The notes beneath the pieces are model-generated. The model searched no databases. It had not been told where the DNA came from and worked only from the letters and a program-made list of their open reading frames with translations. 64,000 nucleotides of DNA from an uncultured Bacteroidia bacterium (GTDB lineage Bacteria; Bacteroidota; Bacteroidia; Bacteroidales; UBA932): positions 1 through 64,000 of the forward strand of contig CADAIT010000008.1 in the NCBI GenBank assembly GCA_902788095.1, given 5' to 3'. Below are positions 9,001-17,017 of this stretch, piece after piece. Positions within the stretch are counted from its first letter, which is position 1. Each line of letters opens with the position of its first letter. The position numbers and the translations under genes are program-made.

Positions 9001-10575
9001 GGCACCCTGGACAAGCCCCATCTGAACAGCCATGGCCTCCGCCTGGACGACGGGATTTTGCAGGTGGACTTCACCCGTGTGGCATACAACGCCTCCGGCG
9101 ACCTTTCCCTGGACGATAAAGGACTGCATTTCAACCAATTGCAGCTCACCGACGGACAGGGCGGAAGCGGTTTCCTCCAAGGCAGCCTCCTGATGAACGG
9201 CTTCAGGAACCTCGCCCTGGACACCCATCTGCGCTTTACGGACATGAAGGTGGTGGAAATGCCCCGCGGCATGAATTCGCTCCTGTACGGCAGCGCCACG
9301 GCCACCGGCTCGGCGGGCATTACGGGCCCCCTGAACAAAATCCTGCTGGATGTCAACGCCACCACCCGCAACGGCGACCTGCACATCTCCCTGGACGGCA
9401 GCAGCGAAGACCGTTCCCGGGACATGCTCCGATTCACGGAAGCGCCCGACGAACAGGAGACAGACCCGTACGAGATCATGATGGCCGCCAATATCCCGGA
9501 AGAACAGCAGAGCGACTTCCGCATCAAACTGCGCATCAGGGCCACGGATGAGATGCAGGTGAACGTGGACGTGGATGCCGAATCGTCGCTCAACGCCCGC
9601 GGCAACGGAACGATGGACATTGAAAGCCGACTTTCGCAGGGAAGTTTCTCCCTCAACGGCGACTACGCCATCTCGCAGGGAACGTTCCTGTTCTCGGCCA
9701 TGAACCTGGTCACCCGCAAGTTTACCATCCAGGACGGCAGCACCATACGCTTCAACGGCGATGTAATGAGCACAGACCTCAACGTACATGGCCTATACAC
9801 CACCAAGGCCAGCCTGTCCAACCTGCTGGCCGACGGAAGCGCCGGCAACCGCCGGACCGTCAACTGCGGTATCAACATTACCGGCCGCCTGAGCAATCCG
9901 GAAGTGAACTTCAGCATCGACGTGCCGGATTTGAACCCCACCACCCAGGCGCAGGTAGATGCCGCCCTGAATACGGTGGACAAGGTGCAGAAGCAGTTCA
10001 TATACCTGCTTATCGCCAGCAACTTCCTGCCCGGCGAAGACTCAGGCATTACCACCGGCGGCTCGGATGTGCTGTTCTCCAATGTCTCCAGTATCATGTC
10101 GGGCCAAATCAACAATATCTTCCAGAAACTGAACATTCCGCTGGACATGGGCCTGAATTACCAGACCACCCAGGCCGGCAGCAACATTTTTGACGTAGCG
10201 CTGAGCACGCAGCTGTTCAACAACCGCGTCATCGTAAACGGCACGGTGGGCAACAAGAAGCAGATAGACGGAACATCCACTAATGAAGTGGTGGGCGATA
10301 TCGACATCGAGATTAAACTGAACCGCAGCGGTTCCATCCGCCTGAAACTGTTCTCCCACTCCGCCGACCAATATACGTCCTATCTGGACAACAGCCAGCG
10401 GCACGGCGCCGGTTTCTCCTACCAGCGGGATTTCAACTCCTTCTGGACCTTCCTGCGCACCCTGTTCATGGGACATACCAAACGGGAGGCCATCATGTCC
10501 AGGGATATGCAGGAAATCGGGCATCAAAACACATACACCGTGAACCAAGACGGAAAAATAGACCACCAGGAATGA
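6019..10575 (+). CDS. tamB: TamB-family translocation/assembly module protein
   Basis: This 1518-residue protein is a TamB/DUF490-type AsmA-like envelope protein, thought to bridge inner and outer membranes and to act in outer-membrane protein or lipid transport. An N-terminal signal-anchor (about residues 7-28) is followed by a very long beta-rich region. The C-terminal TamB/DUF490 domain contains segments such as GLNYQTTQAG and a terminal beta-strand pattern around the last 150 residues. The ATG at 6019 is preferred over the TTG at 6016. It heads an operon: the next gene starts within its stop codon (ATGA). I see no TamA/BamA partner in the window. Confidence 0.9.
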   Translation: MKRVLKISAWLLGLLFLLILAGLVAIQSPRVQTFLAEQVVAQLQDRIDADLDIGLVTLRPFDAVVLHDIVMKDPAPVVGGMDTVACIKNLTVKFNLMGLFRDSGVHVRRLKLDGGVFNLSVEPDMDSPNGSTMNMYRVLGIASEQNDKGPAHWGNLLSAKFVEVSDFTFRYASVSNALAMFSEGNFFSAESINWNDFTVHVEDLVAGDVAVKDDLIIGQVQGLVAEETASGFRIDMASARRVQVGRQNVTVNGFHLQSGNTDAHLSLFTMDGPLADYADFTDKIRLNAQIADGSVISMPTLRHFADGLGDLSFEGRIGGQVSGTVRDLRLEALRIEDTQHPVRLSGRGRITGLPEIDDTYFDIRLDELQFTMAGLGGFVKAWSPGTDLDLSHIARGEQFRFSGELAGILDKLHVKGDIHSRIGQVRADATLQNVLEQSEAITLGGVIRTEDLHLGKLLDTPSLGPLTMHTGLEATFDKKMHVRLDSLHIARLQALDYDYSDISAVGTYGDDAFDGRIIAADPNLNFLFQGTFNLSRNTRNAVYRFYASLGYADLHALHLDNRPRSKISFQASSNFLRTETQDLLGDIHVRNIWLESESGRDELGDVTVQAHANDNVSRIHLESGFLEGSYVGDAAPAQFINDLKYLVLQRDLSALLEEVPDPWEGAAYDVNLKVKGSQLLWNFLVPGLYLEKNTNIALNVNKAGLVTAQVKSGRVALNDKFIKDLQLDFNNGNTGQSASLTGRQISLSGTQILNNRISLFADDNQVGFGYTFDNTEDEDTRAEIYFSGDLDRDENGLIVSARALPSNIYYKGNGWGISSGEIRYSNGDISIGQLMARHDEETLLVDGGLSGKRTDTLSVTMDKFDIGLLNTFSGLLPSLAGHATGKALLLSPTQPSAGLIAGIRCDSTYVAGHRMGQLDISSNWDEADQRFNARVSNLLNGRNNLNATAYLKPDDNSFQVEARLDRLNIGYAAPFLNTVFSEFGGFLSGEVGMNGTLDKPHLNSHGLRLDDGILQVDFTRVAYNASGDLSLDDKGLHFNQLQLTDGQGGSGFLQGSLLMNGFRNLALDTHLRFTDMKVVEMPRGMNSLLYGSATATGSAGITGPLNKILLDVNATTRNGDLHISLDGSSEDRSRDMLRFTEAPDEQETDPYEIMMAANIPEEQQSDFRIKLRIRATDEMQVNVDVDAESSLNARGNGTMDIESRLSQGSFSLNGDYAISQGTFLFSAMNLVTRKFTIQDGSTIRFNGDVMSTDLNVHGLYTTKASLSNLLADGSAGNRRTVNCGINITGRLSNPEVNFSIDVPDLNPTTQAQVDAALNTVDKVQKQFIYLLIASNFLPGEDSGITTGGSDVLFSNVSSIMSGQINNIFQKLNIPLDMGLNYQTTQAGSNIFDVALSTQLFNNRVIVNGTVGNKKQIDGTSTNEVVGDIDIEIKLNRSGSIRLKLFSHSADQYTSYLDNSQRHGAGFSYQRDFNSFWTFLRTLFMGHTKREAIMSRDMQEIGHQNTYTVNQDGKIDHQE

Positions 10576-11294
10576 ACTACGGCAAATTATATCTGATTCC
10601 CACTCCGCTGGGGGACGGCGCTCCGGAACACGTACTTCCGGCACCGCTTTTCTCCCTGCTCCCCACCCTGCGCCGCTTTGTGGTGGAGGAGGTCCGTACG
10701 GCACGGCGCTTCCTGTCATCCGCCGGGCTCAAGGGGCACATAGCGGAGCTGGAATTCCACGAACTCAATGAGCACACCGTCCCCGCGGAAGTGGAGAAAC
10801 TGCTGCACCTGTTCGAGGACGGGACTTCCGTGGGCCTGCTCTCGGAGGCCGGCCTGCCTGCCGTGGCGGACCCGGGCGCGCTGCTGGTAGCCCTGTGCCA
10901 TCGGCACGGAATCGAAGTGGTTCCGCTGGTGGGGCCCTCGTCCCTGATGATGGCGCTCATGGCCTCCGGTCTCAACGGCCAGTCGTTCGCCTTCGTGGGT
11001 TATATCCCCGCCAAGACGGAAGAACGCCGGGCGGCCCTGAAGGCGCTGGAAAAACGTTCCGCAGCGGCCCGTCAGACGCAAATCCTGATTGAAACACCGT
11101 ACAGGAACGACGCTCTTTTTGCCGATATGCTCCAATGCCTCAACGGCAACACGCGGTTGTGCGTAGCCGCCAACCTCACCTGTGAAGACCAATTCATCCG
11201 CACGCGGACGGTGGCGCAGTGGAAAGCCTCTCCTGTGGTCATCGGCAAACGACCGTGCGTATTTGTCATTCTGAGCGAACATTTGTCATTCTGA
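10572..11294 (+). CDS. RsmI-like SAM-dependent methyltransferase
   Basis: The 240-residue protein belongs to the tetrapyrrole/RsmI methyltransferase superfamily (COG0313), whose RsmI member methylates the 2'-O of C1402 in 16S rRNA. Recognisable family segments are YLIPTPLGD, LLSEAGLPAVADPG and VVPLVGPSSLMMALMASGL. Bacteroidota often carry this form as a second paralog, so whether it is the true RsmI or a relative of unknown target is open. It overlaps tamB by ATGA. Its last residues (HLSF) are encoded by a 20-bp tandem repeat; with a single repeat copy the protein would end FVILSEAKNL and overlap mtaB by ATGA. Confidence 0.85.
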   Translation: MNYGKLYLIPTPLGDGAPEHVLPAPLFSLLPTLRRFVVEEVRTARRFLSSAGLKGHIAELEFHELNEHTVPAEVEKLLHLFEDGTSVGLLSEAGLPAVADPGALLVALCHRHGIEVVPLVGPSSLMMALMASGLNGQSFAFVGYIPAKTEERRAALKALEKRSAAARQTQILIETPYRNDALFADMLQCLNGNTRLCVAANLTCEDQFIRTRTVAQWKASPVVIGKRPCVFVILSEHLSF

Positions 11295-11330
11295 GCGAAC
11301 ATTTGTCATTCTGAGCGAAGCGAAGAATCT
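11261..11330 (+). repeat. Triplicated 20-bp unit merging into a REP-like repeat
   Basis: A 20-bp unit beginning ATTTGTCATTCTGAGCGAA occurs at 11261-11280, 11281-11300 and 11301-11320, the last copy differing at its final base. The third copy continues to 11330 as a 26-bp string starting at 11305, which I recognise as a widespread bacterial intergenic repeat often mistranslated as VILSEAKNL. Because 20 is not a multiple of 3, each copy is read in a different frame. The run encodes the end of the methyltransferase and abuts the mtaB ATG at 11331. Confidence 0.9.
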
Positions 11331-12680
11331 ATGAAGATTGCTTTCAATACCCTGGGGTGCAAACTCAACTACGCGGAAACCGCCACCTACGAACGCGGCT
11401 TCATGGCCGCCGGTTGGGAGGTGGTTCCCTGGACCGCCCCGGCCGACGTATATCTCATCAATACCTGCGCCGTCACGGAAACGGCGGAGAAGAAGTCCCG
11501 CAACCTCATCCGCCGGGCGCACAAGACCGCTCCGGAGGCCCGGATTGTGGTCACCGGCTGCTATGCGGAGCTCCGCAAGGAGCAGCTTCTCTCCATCGAC
11601 GGCGTATGGAAAGTCTTCGGCGCCAATGAGAAACAGCAGATAGTCCCAACGGTTGCAGAGGTATTATCTCCCGAATCGTCGCTGCGCGACCCCTCCCGTT
11701 TGCCGTGCTCTGCGAGCACAAGCTCCGGGCCCCTCCCTCTTATGCGGCCGAGGGTGGCCACAGATTCGGGAGACAACACCTCTTCCACCTACGGGACTTT
11801 CACATTCGGCGCATACTCGTCCGGAGAGGAGCGTACCAGGGCATTCCTGAAGGTGCAGGACGGGTGCGACAACTTCTGCGCATACTGCACCGTGCCGTAC
11901 GCCCGCGGACGCAGCCGCAACATCCCCATCTGCGAGGTGGTGAAAATGGCCCGCCACATTGCGGCGGAAGGCGTGAAGGAGGTGGTGCTCACAGGCGTAA
12001 ACACCGGGGACTTCGGGCGCAGCAGCGGAGAAAGTTTCCTGGATTTGCTCAAAGCCCTGAACGAGGTGGAAGGCATCGAACGGTACCGGATTTCTTCCAT
12101 CGAACCCAATCTTATCACTCCCGAAATCGTGGACTGGATTGCTTCCGGCACCAAATTCCAGCGGCATTTCCATATTCCGCTGCAAAGCGGAAGCGACACC
12201 CTGCTCAAGCGGGTGGGCCGGCGCTACGACACCGCCCTTTTCGCCGCCCGCATCGACTACATCCGGCAAAGGCTGGAACGTCCCGGCGAGCCGCGGGTCT
12301 TTTTCGGAATCGACGTTATCGTGGGCCTGCCCGGGGAGACGGAAGAACTGTTCCAGGAAACCTATACCTTCCTGAAAGAGCGCATCCGTCCGGCCTTCAT
12401 CCACGTGTTTCCCTACTCCCGCAGACCGGGGACAAAGGCGGCGGAGTGGAAGGACCAGGTGCAGGACCGCATCAAGACCGAGCGCGTGGCGCGCCTGGAG
12501 GCGCTGTGCCGGGAACTGCATACCGAATTTGTGCAGGCGCACAAGGGCCTGCACGAGACCGTGCTGTGGGAATCGTCCGAGAAAGACGGACTCATGGCCG
12601 GCTATACCGGCAATTACATCCGCGTGGAACGGCCGTACGACGCCGCCCGCGTAAACCAATTGGAGGAGATTGTGTTATGA
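11331..12680 (+). CDS. mtaB: tRNA t6A37 methylthiotransferase MtaB
   Basis: MtaB is a radical-SAM methylthiotransferase that converts t6A37 to ms2t6A37 in tRNA. The 449-residue protein has the UPF0004 domain with cluster cysteines Cys10, Cys46 and Cys77, then the radical-SAM CxxxCxxC (Cys179, Cys183, Cys186 in GCDNFCAYC), and a C-terminal TRAM-like domain. Between them, residues of about 113-148 are an unusual Ser/Pro/Arg-rich insert encoded by a palindrome-flanked DNA element (11667-11773) that keeps the frame. The linker is normally variable, so activity may survive. The gene overlaps the next one by ATGA. Confidence 0.93.
   Translation: MKIAFNTLGCKLNYAETATYERGFMAAGWEVVPWTAPADVYLINTCAVTETAEKKSRNLIRRAHKTAPEARIVVTGCYAELRKEQLLSIDGVWKVFGANEKQQIVPTVAEVLSPESSLRDPSRLPCSASTSSGPLPLMRPRVATDSGDNTSSTYGTFTFGAYSSGEERTRAFLKVQDGCDNFCAYCTVPYARGRSRNIPICEVVKMARHIAAEGVKEVVLTGVNTGDFGRSSGESFLDLLKALNEVEGIERYRISSIEPNLITPEIVDWIASGTKFQRHFHIPLQSGSDTLLKRVGRRYDTALFAARIDYIRQRLERPGEPRVFFGIDVIVGLPGETEELFQETYTFLKERIRPAFIHVFPYSRRPGTKAAEWKDQVQDRIKTERVARLEALCRELHTEFVQAHKGLHETVLWESSEKDGLMAGYTGNYIRVERPYDAARVNQLEEIVL
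11667..11773. mobile_element. Inverted-repeat element inserted in frame in mtaB
   Basis: Perfect 11-bp inverted repeats TCTCCCGAATC (11667-11677) and GATTCGGGAGA (11763-11773) bound a 107-bp segment. Inside is a 6-bp stem with a 3-nt loop (GTGCTC 11705-11710, GAGCAC 11714-11719) and two copies of CCCCTCCC-like sequence. The encoded peptide is low-complexity and falls in the inter-domain linker. It looks like a non-autonomous REP/MITE-type element tolerated as coding sequence. No clear target-site duplication was seen. Confidence 0.65.
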
Positions 12681-13585
12681 CCCGGCTTACTTTCTTAGGA
12701 ACAGGGACATCGCAAGGCGTGCCCATCATCGGCTGCCAGTGCGCCGTGTGCCAGTCGGCCGACCAGCGGGACAAGCGCTTCCGCTCGGCGGCCTTCGTGC
12801 AGCACGACGGCCTCAATATCCTGGTGGATGCCGGCCCGGATTTCCGCTCCCAGATGCTTGCGCATGGGATTTCGCACCTGGACGCCATCCTCCTTACACA
12901 CAATCACAAAGACCATACGGGCGGCCTGGACGATGTCCGCTCGCTCAATTACATAAACCGGAAAGCCGTGGAAATTTTCTGCGAGGAGAAGGTGCTGCGG
13001 TCGCTCCGCGTGGAATACGCGTATGCCTTTGCGGAACACAAATACCCCGGTGCACCCGAGTGGCACGTGCATCTGATAGACGAGCGTCCCTTCCGTGTAG
13101 ATTCCCTGGAGAATGCCGGGGAACTGGAATGGGTACACGATATCGGCTATTTTTACCGACAGCCGGACGGCAGCCTCAAGCCCTCCGACAATGCCGTGAC
13201 GGAAGCCCTGCACGACGCACCCAATGTTCTGCCCATCCGGGGGTATCATGACCAGATGCCGGTACTGGGATTCCGCTTCGGGAACATCGCCTATATCACG
13301 GACATGAGCAAACTGCCGGACGGCGAACTTTCCAAGTTGCAGGGTCTGGAGCACGTGACGCTGAACACCGTAAGCTACAACCCGCACCATTCCCACTTCT
13401 CACTGGAAGAGGCACTCCTTCTTGCCGATAAAATCGGTGCCAAACATACCTGGCTTACGCACCTGTCACATGCGTTTCCCAGCTATCCCCTATTTTATCA
13501 AGAACTCATTACCCGTTGCAAGGAGATGGGCATACGCTCTCAGGTACACCCTGCCTACGACGGACTAATCATTGAATCGTTATGA
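12677..13585 (+). CDS. MBL-fold metal-dependent hydrolase, PhnP-like
   Basis: This 302-residue metallo-beta-lactamase-fold enzyme resembles phosphoribosyl cyclic phosphodiesterase PhnP and related hydrolases. It opens with the family-typical LTFLGTGTSQGVP, followed by two Cys residues in GCQCAVC, and carries the dinuclear metal motif THNHKDHTGG. Further metal ligands are likely in YITDMS and THLSHAF. No phosphonate genes are nearby, so a role in phosphonate breakdown is unsupported; the substrate is unknown. It overlaps mtaB by ATGA and the downstream PCMD gene by ATGA, indicating translational coupling. Confidence 0.88.
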   Translation: MTRLTFLGTGTSQGVPIIGCQCAVCQSADQRDKRFRSAAFVQHDGLNILVDAGPDFRSQMLAHGISHLDAILLTHNHKDHTGGLDDVRSLNYINRKAVEIFCEEKVLRSLRVEYAYAFAEHKYPGAPEWHVHLIDERPFRVDSLENAGELEWVHDIGYFYRQPDGSLKPSDNAVTEALHDAPNVLPIRGYHDQMPVLGFRFGNIAYITDMSKLPDGELSKLQGLEHVTLNTVSYNPHHSHFSLEEALLLADKIGAKHTWLTHLSHAFPSYPLFYQELITRCKEMGIRSQVHPAYDGLIIESL

Positions 13586-14334
13586 AAAAACTACTGACTT
13601 TCCTCATGATTATGCTTCCCTGCGCGCTGTTTGCGCAGGAGCAAGTGTACAACTTCTCTTTTGACACCTGGAGCAAGACCAAAGGCGCCTGGGACCTGTA
13701 CCCGGAGAACGCCACCGCCAAACAACAGGTCTGGGGCACCGTGAACCACGGCACCAGTTTCCTGGGCATCAACACCACCGCCCCGGAATACGAGCATGTA
13801 GCCGTAAAAGGGAAAGGAAAAGCCGCTGCCAAGGTGAGCAGCCGCTCCATCATGGGCACCTTTGCCACCGGCAACCTATATACAGGTAAATTTGTCAAAA
13901 TCATCGGCATGTCCGGAGCCGAGATGTACCATGGCATTCCCTTCCACGGACGCCCCAAAAGCCTGTCCGGATACGTACATTACAAACCCGGGAAGATAGA
14001 CGCCACCAAAAAGCCTTATAAGGAGATGAAAGGCCAGCTGGACAAGGGCCAGATTGAGATTGCCCTGTACAGCTGGAAGCAGGCCCGTCACTTTGTTTCC
14101 ACCGATGGCGCGAGCACGCCCGCGGCTGAGGACCCGGACATCGTGGCCTATGGCTCCCTGGTGCTGGACAAAGACACAGGCGGCTATATTCCCTTCACCA
14201 TCGACCTGAAATACGTCAATGACAAGCAGCCGTCGTACCTGTTTATTGCCGTGCTGGCCAGCCGGCTGGGCGAGTTCTTCACCGGCAGCAGCAAGTCGGT
14301 CATCTACGTGGACGAATTCAAATTCAACTATTAG
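13582..14334 (+). CDS. Secreted PCMD-domain protein
   Basis: The 250-residue product begins with a clear signal peptide (MKKLLTFLMIMLPCALFAQ) and is otherwise a beta-rich domain resembling the PCMD (putative carbohydrate metabolism) family of Bacteroidota. Supporting features are the opening NFSFDTW, the central GRPKSLSGYVHYKPG and the closing VIYVDEFKFNY. PCMD proteins are usually found in surface or periplasmic glycan-associated proteins, but the biochemical role is unproven. It is the last gene of the tamB operon and starts by ATGA overlap with the hydrolase gene. Confidence 0.75.
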   Translation: MKKLLTFLMIMLPCALFAQEQVYNFSFDTWSKTKGAWDLYPENATAKQQVWGTVNHGTSFLGINTTAPEYEHVAVKGKGKAAAKVSSRSIMGTFATGNLYTGKFVKIIGMSGAEMYHGIPFHGRPKSLSGYVHYKPGKIDATKKPYKEMKGQLDKGQIEIALYSWKQARHFVSTDGASTPAAEDPDIVAYGSLVLDKDTGGYIPFTIDLKYVNDKQPSYLFIAVLASRLGEFFTGSSKSVIYVDEFKFNY

Positions 14335-14366
14335 ATAATCGGGCTTGCATGAGCCCTGGACATCCT

Positions 14367-14410
14367 AAAAAAAGCGGCCGGCTCAAAAGTGAGCCGGCCG
14401 CCTGCATTTT
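14367..14410. terminator. Bidirectional terminator between PCMD gene and pckA
   Basis: A 12-bp perfect stem GCGGCCGGCTCA / TGAGCCGGCCGC (14374-14385 with 14390-14401) encloses a 4-nt loop. Seven As at 14367-14373 give a U-tract for the pckA (minus) direction; a weaker T-run follows at 14406-14411 for the plus direction. Confidence 0.9.
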
Positions 14411-14425
14411 TACGGGCGAAACCGA

Positions 14426-16042
14426 TTATAACTTGGGTCCGGCCTTGACAAGGGCCTTACCGGCGCGGTTGCTCTCGTACTTGTGGAAGTTCTTGATGAA
14501 GCGGCCGGCCAGGTCTTTGGCCTTGACTTCCCACTCTTCCGGCTTGGCGTAGGTGTCGCGCGGATCCAGGATACCGGTATCCACACCTTCCAGCTTGGTA
14601 GGAACGGTGAAGTTGAAGTAAGGGATGACCTTGGTAGGAGCCTTGTCGATAGCACCGTTCAGGATGGCATCGATGATACCACGGGTGTCGCGGATGGAGA
14701 TACGCTTGCCGGTACCGTTCCAGCCGGTGTTCACCAGGTAAGCCTTGGCACCGCTCTTCTTCATCTTCTTCACGAGCTCCTCTGCATACTTGGTAGGATG
14801 CAGCTCCAGGAAAGCCTGGCCGAAGCAGGCGCTGAAGGTAGGGGTGGGCTCAGTGATGCCACGCTCGGTACCGGCCAGCTTGGCGGTGAAACCGGAGAGG
14901 AAGTAGTACTTAGTCTGTTCCGGAGTGAGGATGGAAACCGGAGGCAGTACGCCGAAGGCATCGGCGCTCAGGAAAATGACCTGCTTGGCTGCCGGTCCGT
15001 GGCTTTCCGGACGGACGATTTTCTCGATGTGGTAGATAGGATAGCTTACGCGGGTGTTCTCGGTGACGGACTTGTCGTTGAAGTCAATCTTGCCGTTCTT
15101 GTCCACGGTTACGTTCTCCAGGAGGGCGTCGCGGCGGATGGCGTTGTAGATATCCGGTTCGGACTCCTTGTCCAGTTTGATAACCTTGGCGTAGCAGCCG
15201 CCTTCGAAGTTGAACACGCCCTTGTTGTCCCAGCCGTGCTCGTCGTCGCCGATAAGCAGACGTTTGGGGTCGGTGGAGAGGGTGGTCTTACCGGTTCCGG
15301 AGAGGCCGAAGAAGATGGCGGTGTTCTCACCGTTCATGTCCGTGTTGGCGGAGCAGTGCATGGCGGCGATGCCCTTGAGCGGGAGGTAGTAGTTCATCAT
15401 GGAGAACATGCCTTTCTTCATCTCACCGCCGTACCAGGTGTTCAGGATGACCTGCTCACGGGAAGTGACGTTGAAGGCCACGCAGGTTTCGCTGCGCAGA
15501 CCCAGCTCCTTGTAGTTTTCCACTTTGGCCTTGGCGGCGCAGTAAACCACGAAATCCGGCTCCTGGTCGAATTCCTTCTGGTTCTTGGGACGGATGAACA
15601 TGTTGGTCACGAAGTGGGCCTGCCATGCGACCTCCATAATGAAGCGAACCTTCATGCGGGTGTCTGCGTGGGTGCCGCAGAAACCGTCCACCACGAAGAG
15701 GCGCTTGCCGCTGAGCTGCTGCTGGGCGAGTTTCTTCACCACTTTCCAGGTGGAGACGCTCATCTTGTGGTTGTCGTTGGGATAAGCTTCGGTGGTCCAC
15801 CAGATTTCACCGGGCTTGCCTTCCTTGGTGGTGTTGTCGTACACGATGTACTTGTCCTTGGGAGAGCGGCCGGTATAAACGCCCGTCATCACATTGATAG
15901 CACCCAGTTCGGTTACCTGACCTTTGTCGAAACCTTCCAGACCGGGTTTTGTTTCTTCGTTGTAGAGAACTTCGTACGTAGGGTTGTAGAGGATTTCCTT
16001 CACACCCTTGATGCCGTACTTTTTGAGATCGATGCTTGACAT
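14426..16042 (-). CDS. pckA: Phosphoenolpyruvate carboxykinase (ATP)
   Basis: PckA interconverts oxaloacetate plus ATP and PEP plus CO2 plus ADP. In Bacteroidales it commonly runs in the carboxylating direction as the entry to the succinate/propionate branch. The 538-residue length is standard. The P-loop [11 protein letters not shown] (residues 246-256), the kinase-2-like [11 protein letters not shown], and the substrate-site segments [10 protein letters not shown] and [13 protein letters not shown] are all present. A TAAATTTG -7 box at 16075-16082 gives it its own promoter with a short leader. A strong hairpin terminator follows. Confidence 0.97.
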   Translation of the reverse strand: MSSIDLKKYGIKGVKEILYNPTYEVLYNEETKPGLEGFDKGQVTELGAINVMTGVYTGRSPKDKYIVYDNTTKEGKPGEIWWTTEAYPNDNHKMSVSTWKVVKKLAQQQLSGKRLFVVDGFCGTHADTRMKVRFIMEVAWQAHFVTNMFIRPKNQKEFDQEPDFVVYCAAKAKVENYKELGLRSETCVAFNVTSREQVILNTWYGGEMKKGMFSMMNYYLPLKGIAAMHCSANTDMNGENTAIFFGLSGTGKTTLSTDPKRLLIGDDEHGWDNKGVFNFEGGCYAKVIKLDKESEPDIYNAIRRDALLENVTVDKNGKIDFNDKSVTENTRVSYPIYHIEKIVRPESHGPAAKQVIFLSADAFGVLPPVSILTPEQTKYYFLSGFTAKLAGTERGITEPTPTFSACFGQAFLELHPTKYAEELVKKMKKSGAKAYLVNTGWNGTGKRISIRDTRGIIDAILNGAIDKAPTKVIPYFNFTVPTKLEGVDTGILDPRDTYAKPEEWEVKAKDLAGRFIKNFHKYESNRAGKALVKAGPKL

Positions 16043-16074
16043 ATAAGTATTGTATTAATATAATTTCTATCCTG

Positions 16075-16082
16075 CAAATTTA
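16075..16082 (-). promoter_or_regulatory. -7 box of pckA
   Basis: TAAATTTG on the minus strand, 32 nt before the pckA ATG. It sits between pckA and the stop of the upstream lipoprotein gene, giving pckA independent expression. Confidence 0.6.
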
Positions 16083-16090
16083 GCGCTTTT

Positions 16091-17017
16091 TTACTTCTTT
16101 TCCAAGTGGGCATCCAGCCTTTTTCGAAGGCCGGGGACCAGAGAGAGCTCGCCCAGTTTTTCTGCCTCCTGCAGCCAGCGCCGGCTCAGTTCATAGTCTT
16201 CCATCAGATAAAAAGCCTGGGCGATGTTGTAGCAGGCGCAGGCACGTTGGTTGGCACTCCCTTTTTTCACCAGTCCGCTCCAGCTGTCCACGGCCGCGGC
16301 GAATTTGCCGTCCATCACCTGCAGAAGGCCGTCAATCCATGAATCGCGGCCGTAATCGAAGTAATAAAAACTGAAACTTTCCGTAATCCAGGTGGAAAGG
16401 AAGCGGTTGCTGATGCGGTGGCCCACTATTTCGGCCTCGCTTCCAAGACTGCGGAGCGCTTTGTCGGCCAGGGCTTCCTGTGTAAGCATGCCATTGTTGT
16501 ACACCAGCGTCCGCAGCACGGCAGAGCCGTTATACGTGTGTACCTTGTCCTTACCCATGCTGTCATACACATCCAGATGGGTTTTCACAGGAACGGACAC
16601 CGGGCAGACAAAGGCGGAATCCACGGAGGTGGCATTCTTCACCGTCTGGTTGGTCTCCGCCACCGGCTCTCCCAAATGCGTCTTCAGGACAAAGACGACG
16701 TCTCCGCCGGTATCCATCACCAGCGAATGCATCAAGTCCAGCGACATGGTGTCCGCCTCCGGCAGGCGGTAAATGCCCACCTTTTCCTCTCCCCCGAAAT
16801 AGTCCTCCTCCAGGGAACGGGCCAGGGACGATGCCGCCTGGCGGTCGAAGAGCGAATCCACCTGGTTGGTACCATCCCGGTACACGATGGAAATCTCCTT
16901 GCGTGAAAGGTCCAGGCCGGACGGAGAAGGGTTCCGGACGTCCATGTATAGCGGATAAATCTGCGGGGAGCAGGCTGCCGTGAGCAAAACTGCTGCTAGA
17001 ATCCAGGAATGTTTCAT
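16091..17017 (-). CDS. Uncharacterised lipoprotein with TPR-like C-terminus
   Basis: This 308-residue protein has a lipobox (LTAAC, Cys16) and so is predicted to be membrane-anchored. I do not recognise a characterised family; it resembles Bacteroidota lipoproteins annotated as DUF6340. The first 190 residues are mixed alpha/beta. The last 90 (QRACACYNIAQAFYLMEDYE and onward) look like one or two tetratricopeptide-like helical hairpins. Its start overlaps the rimO stop by ATGA, so it is co-transcribed with rimO and the DUF5606 gene. Confidence 0.7.
   Translation of the reverse strand: MKHSWILAAVLLTAACSPQIYPLYMDVRNPSPSGLDLSRKEISIVYRDGTNQVDSLFDRQAASSLARSLEEDYFGGEEKVGIYRLPEADTMSLDLMHSLVMDTGGDVVFVLKTHLGEPVAETNQTVKNATSVDSAFVCPVSVPVKTHLDVYDSMGKDKVHTYNGSAVLRTLVYNNGMLTQEALADKALRSLGSEAEIVGHRISNRFLSTWITESFSFYYFDYGRDSWIDGLLQVMDGKFAAAVDSWSGLVKKGSANQRACACYNIAQAFYLMEDYELSRRWLQEAEKLGELSLVPGLRKRLDAHLEKK

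Noticed and set aside
11705..12676. N-terminal extension of the PhnP-like hydrolase
   Set aside because: It overlaps mtaB in another frame; the hydrolase fold begins at the ATG at 12677, which overlaps the mtaB stop as ATGA.
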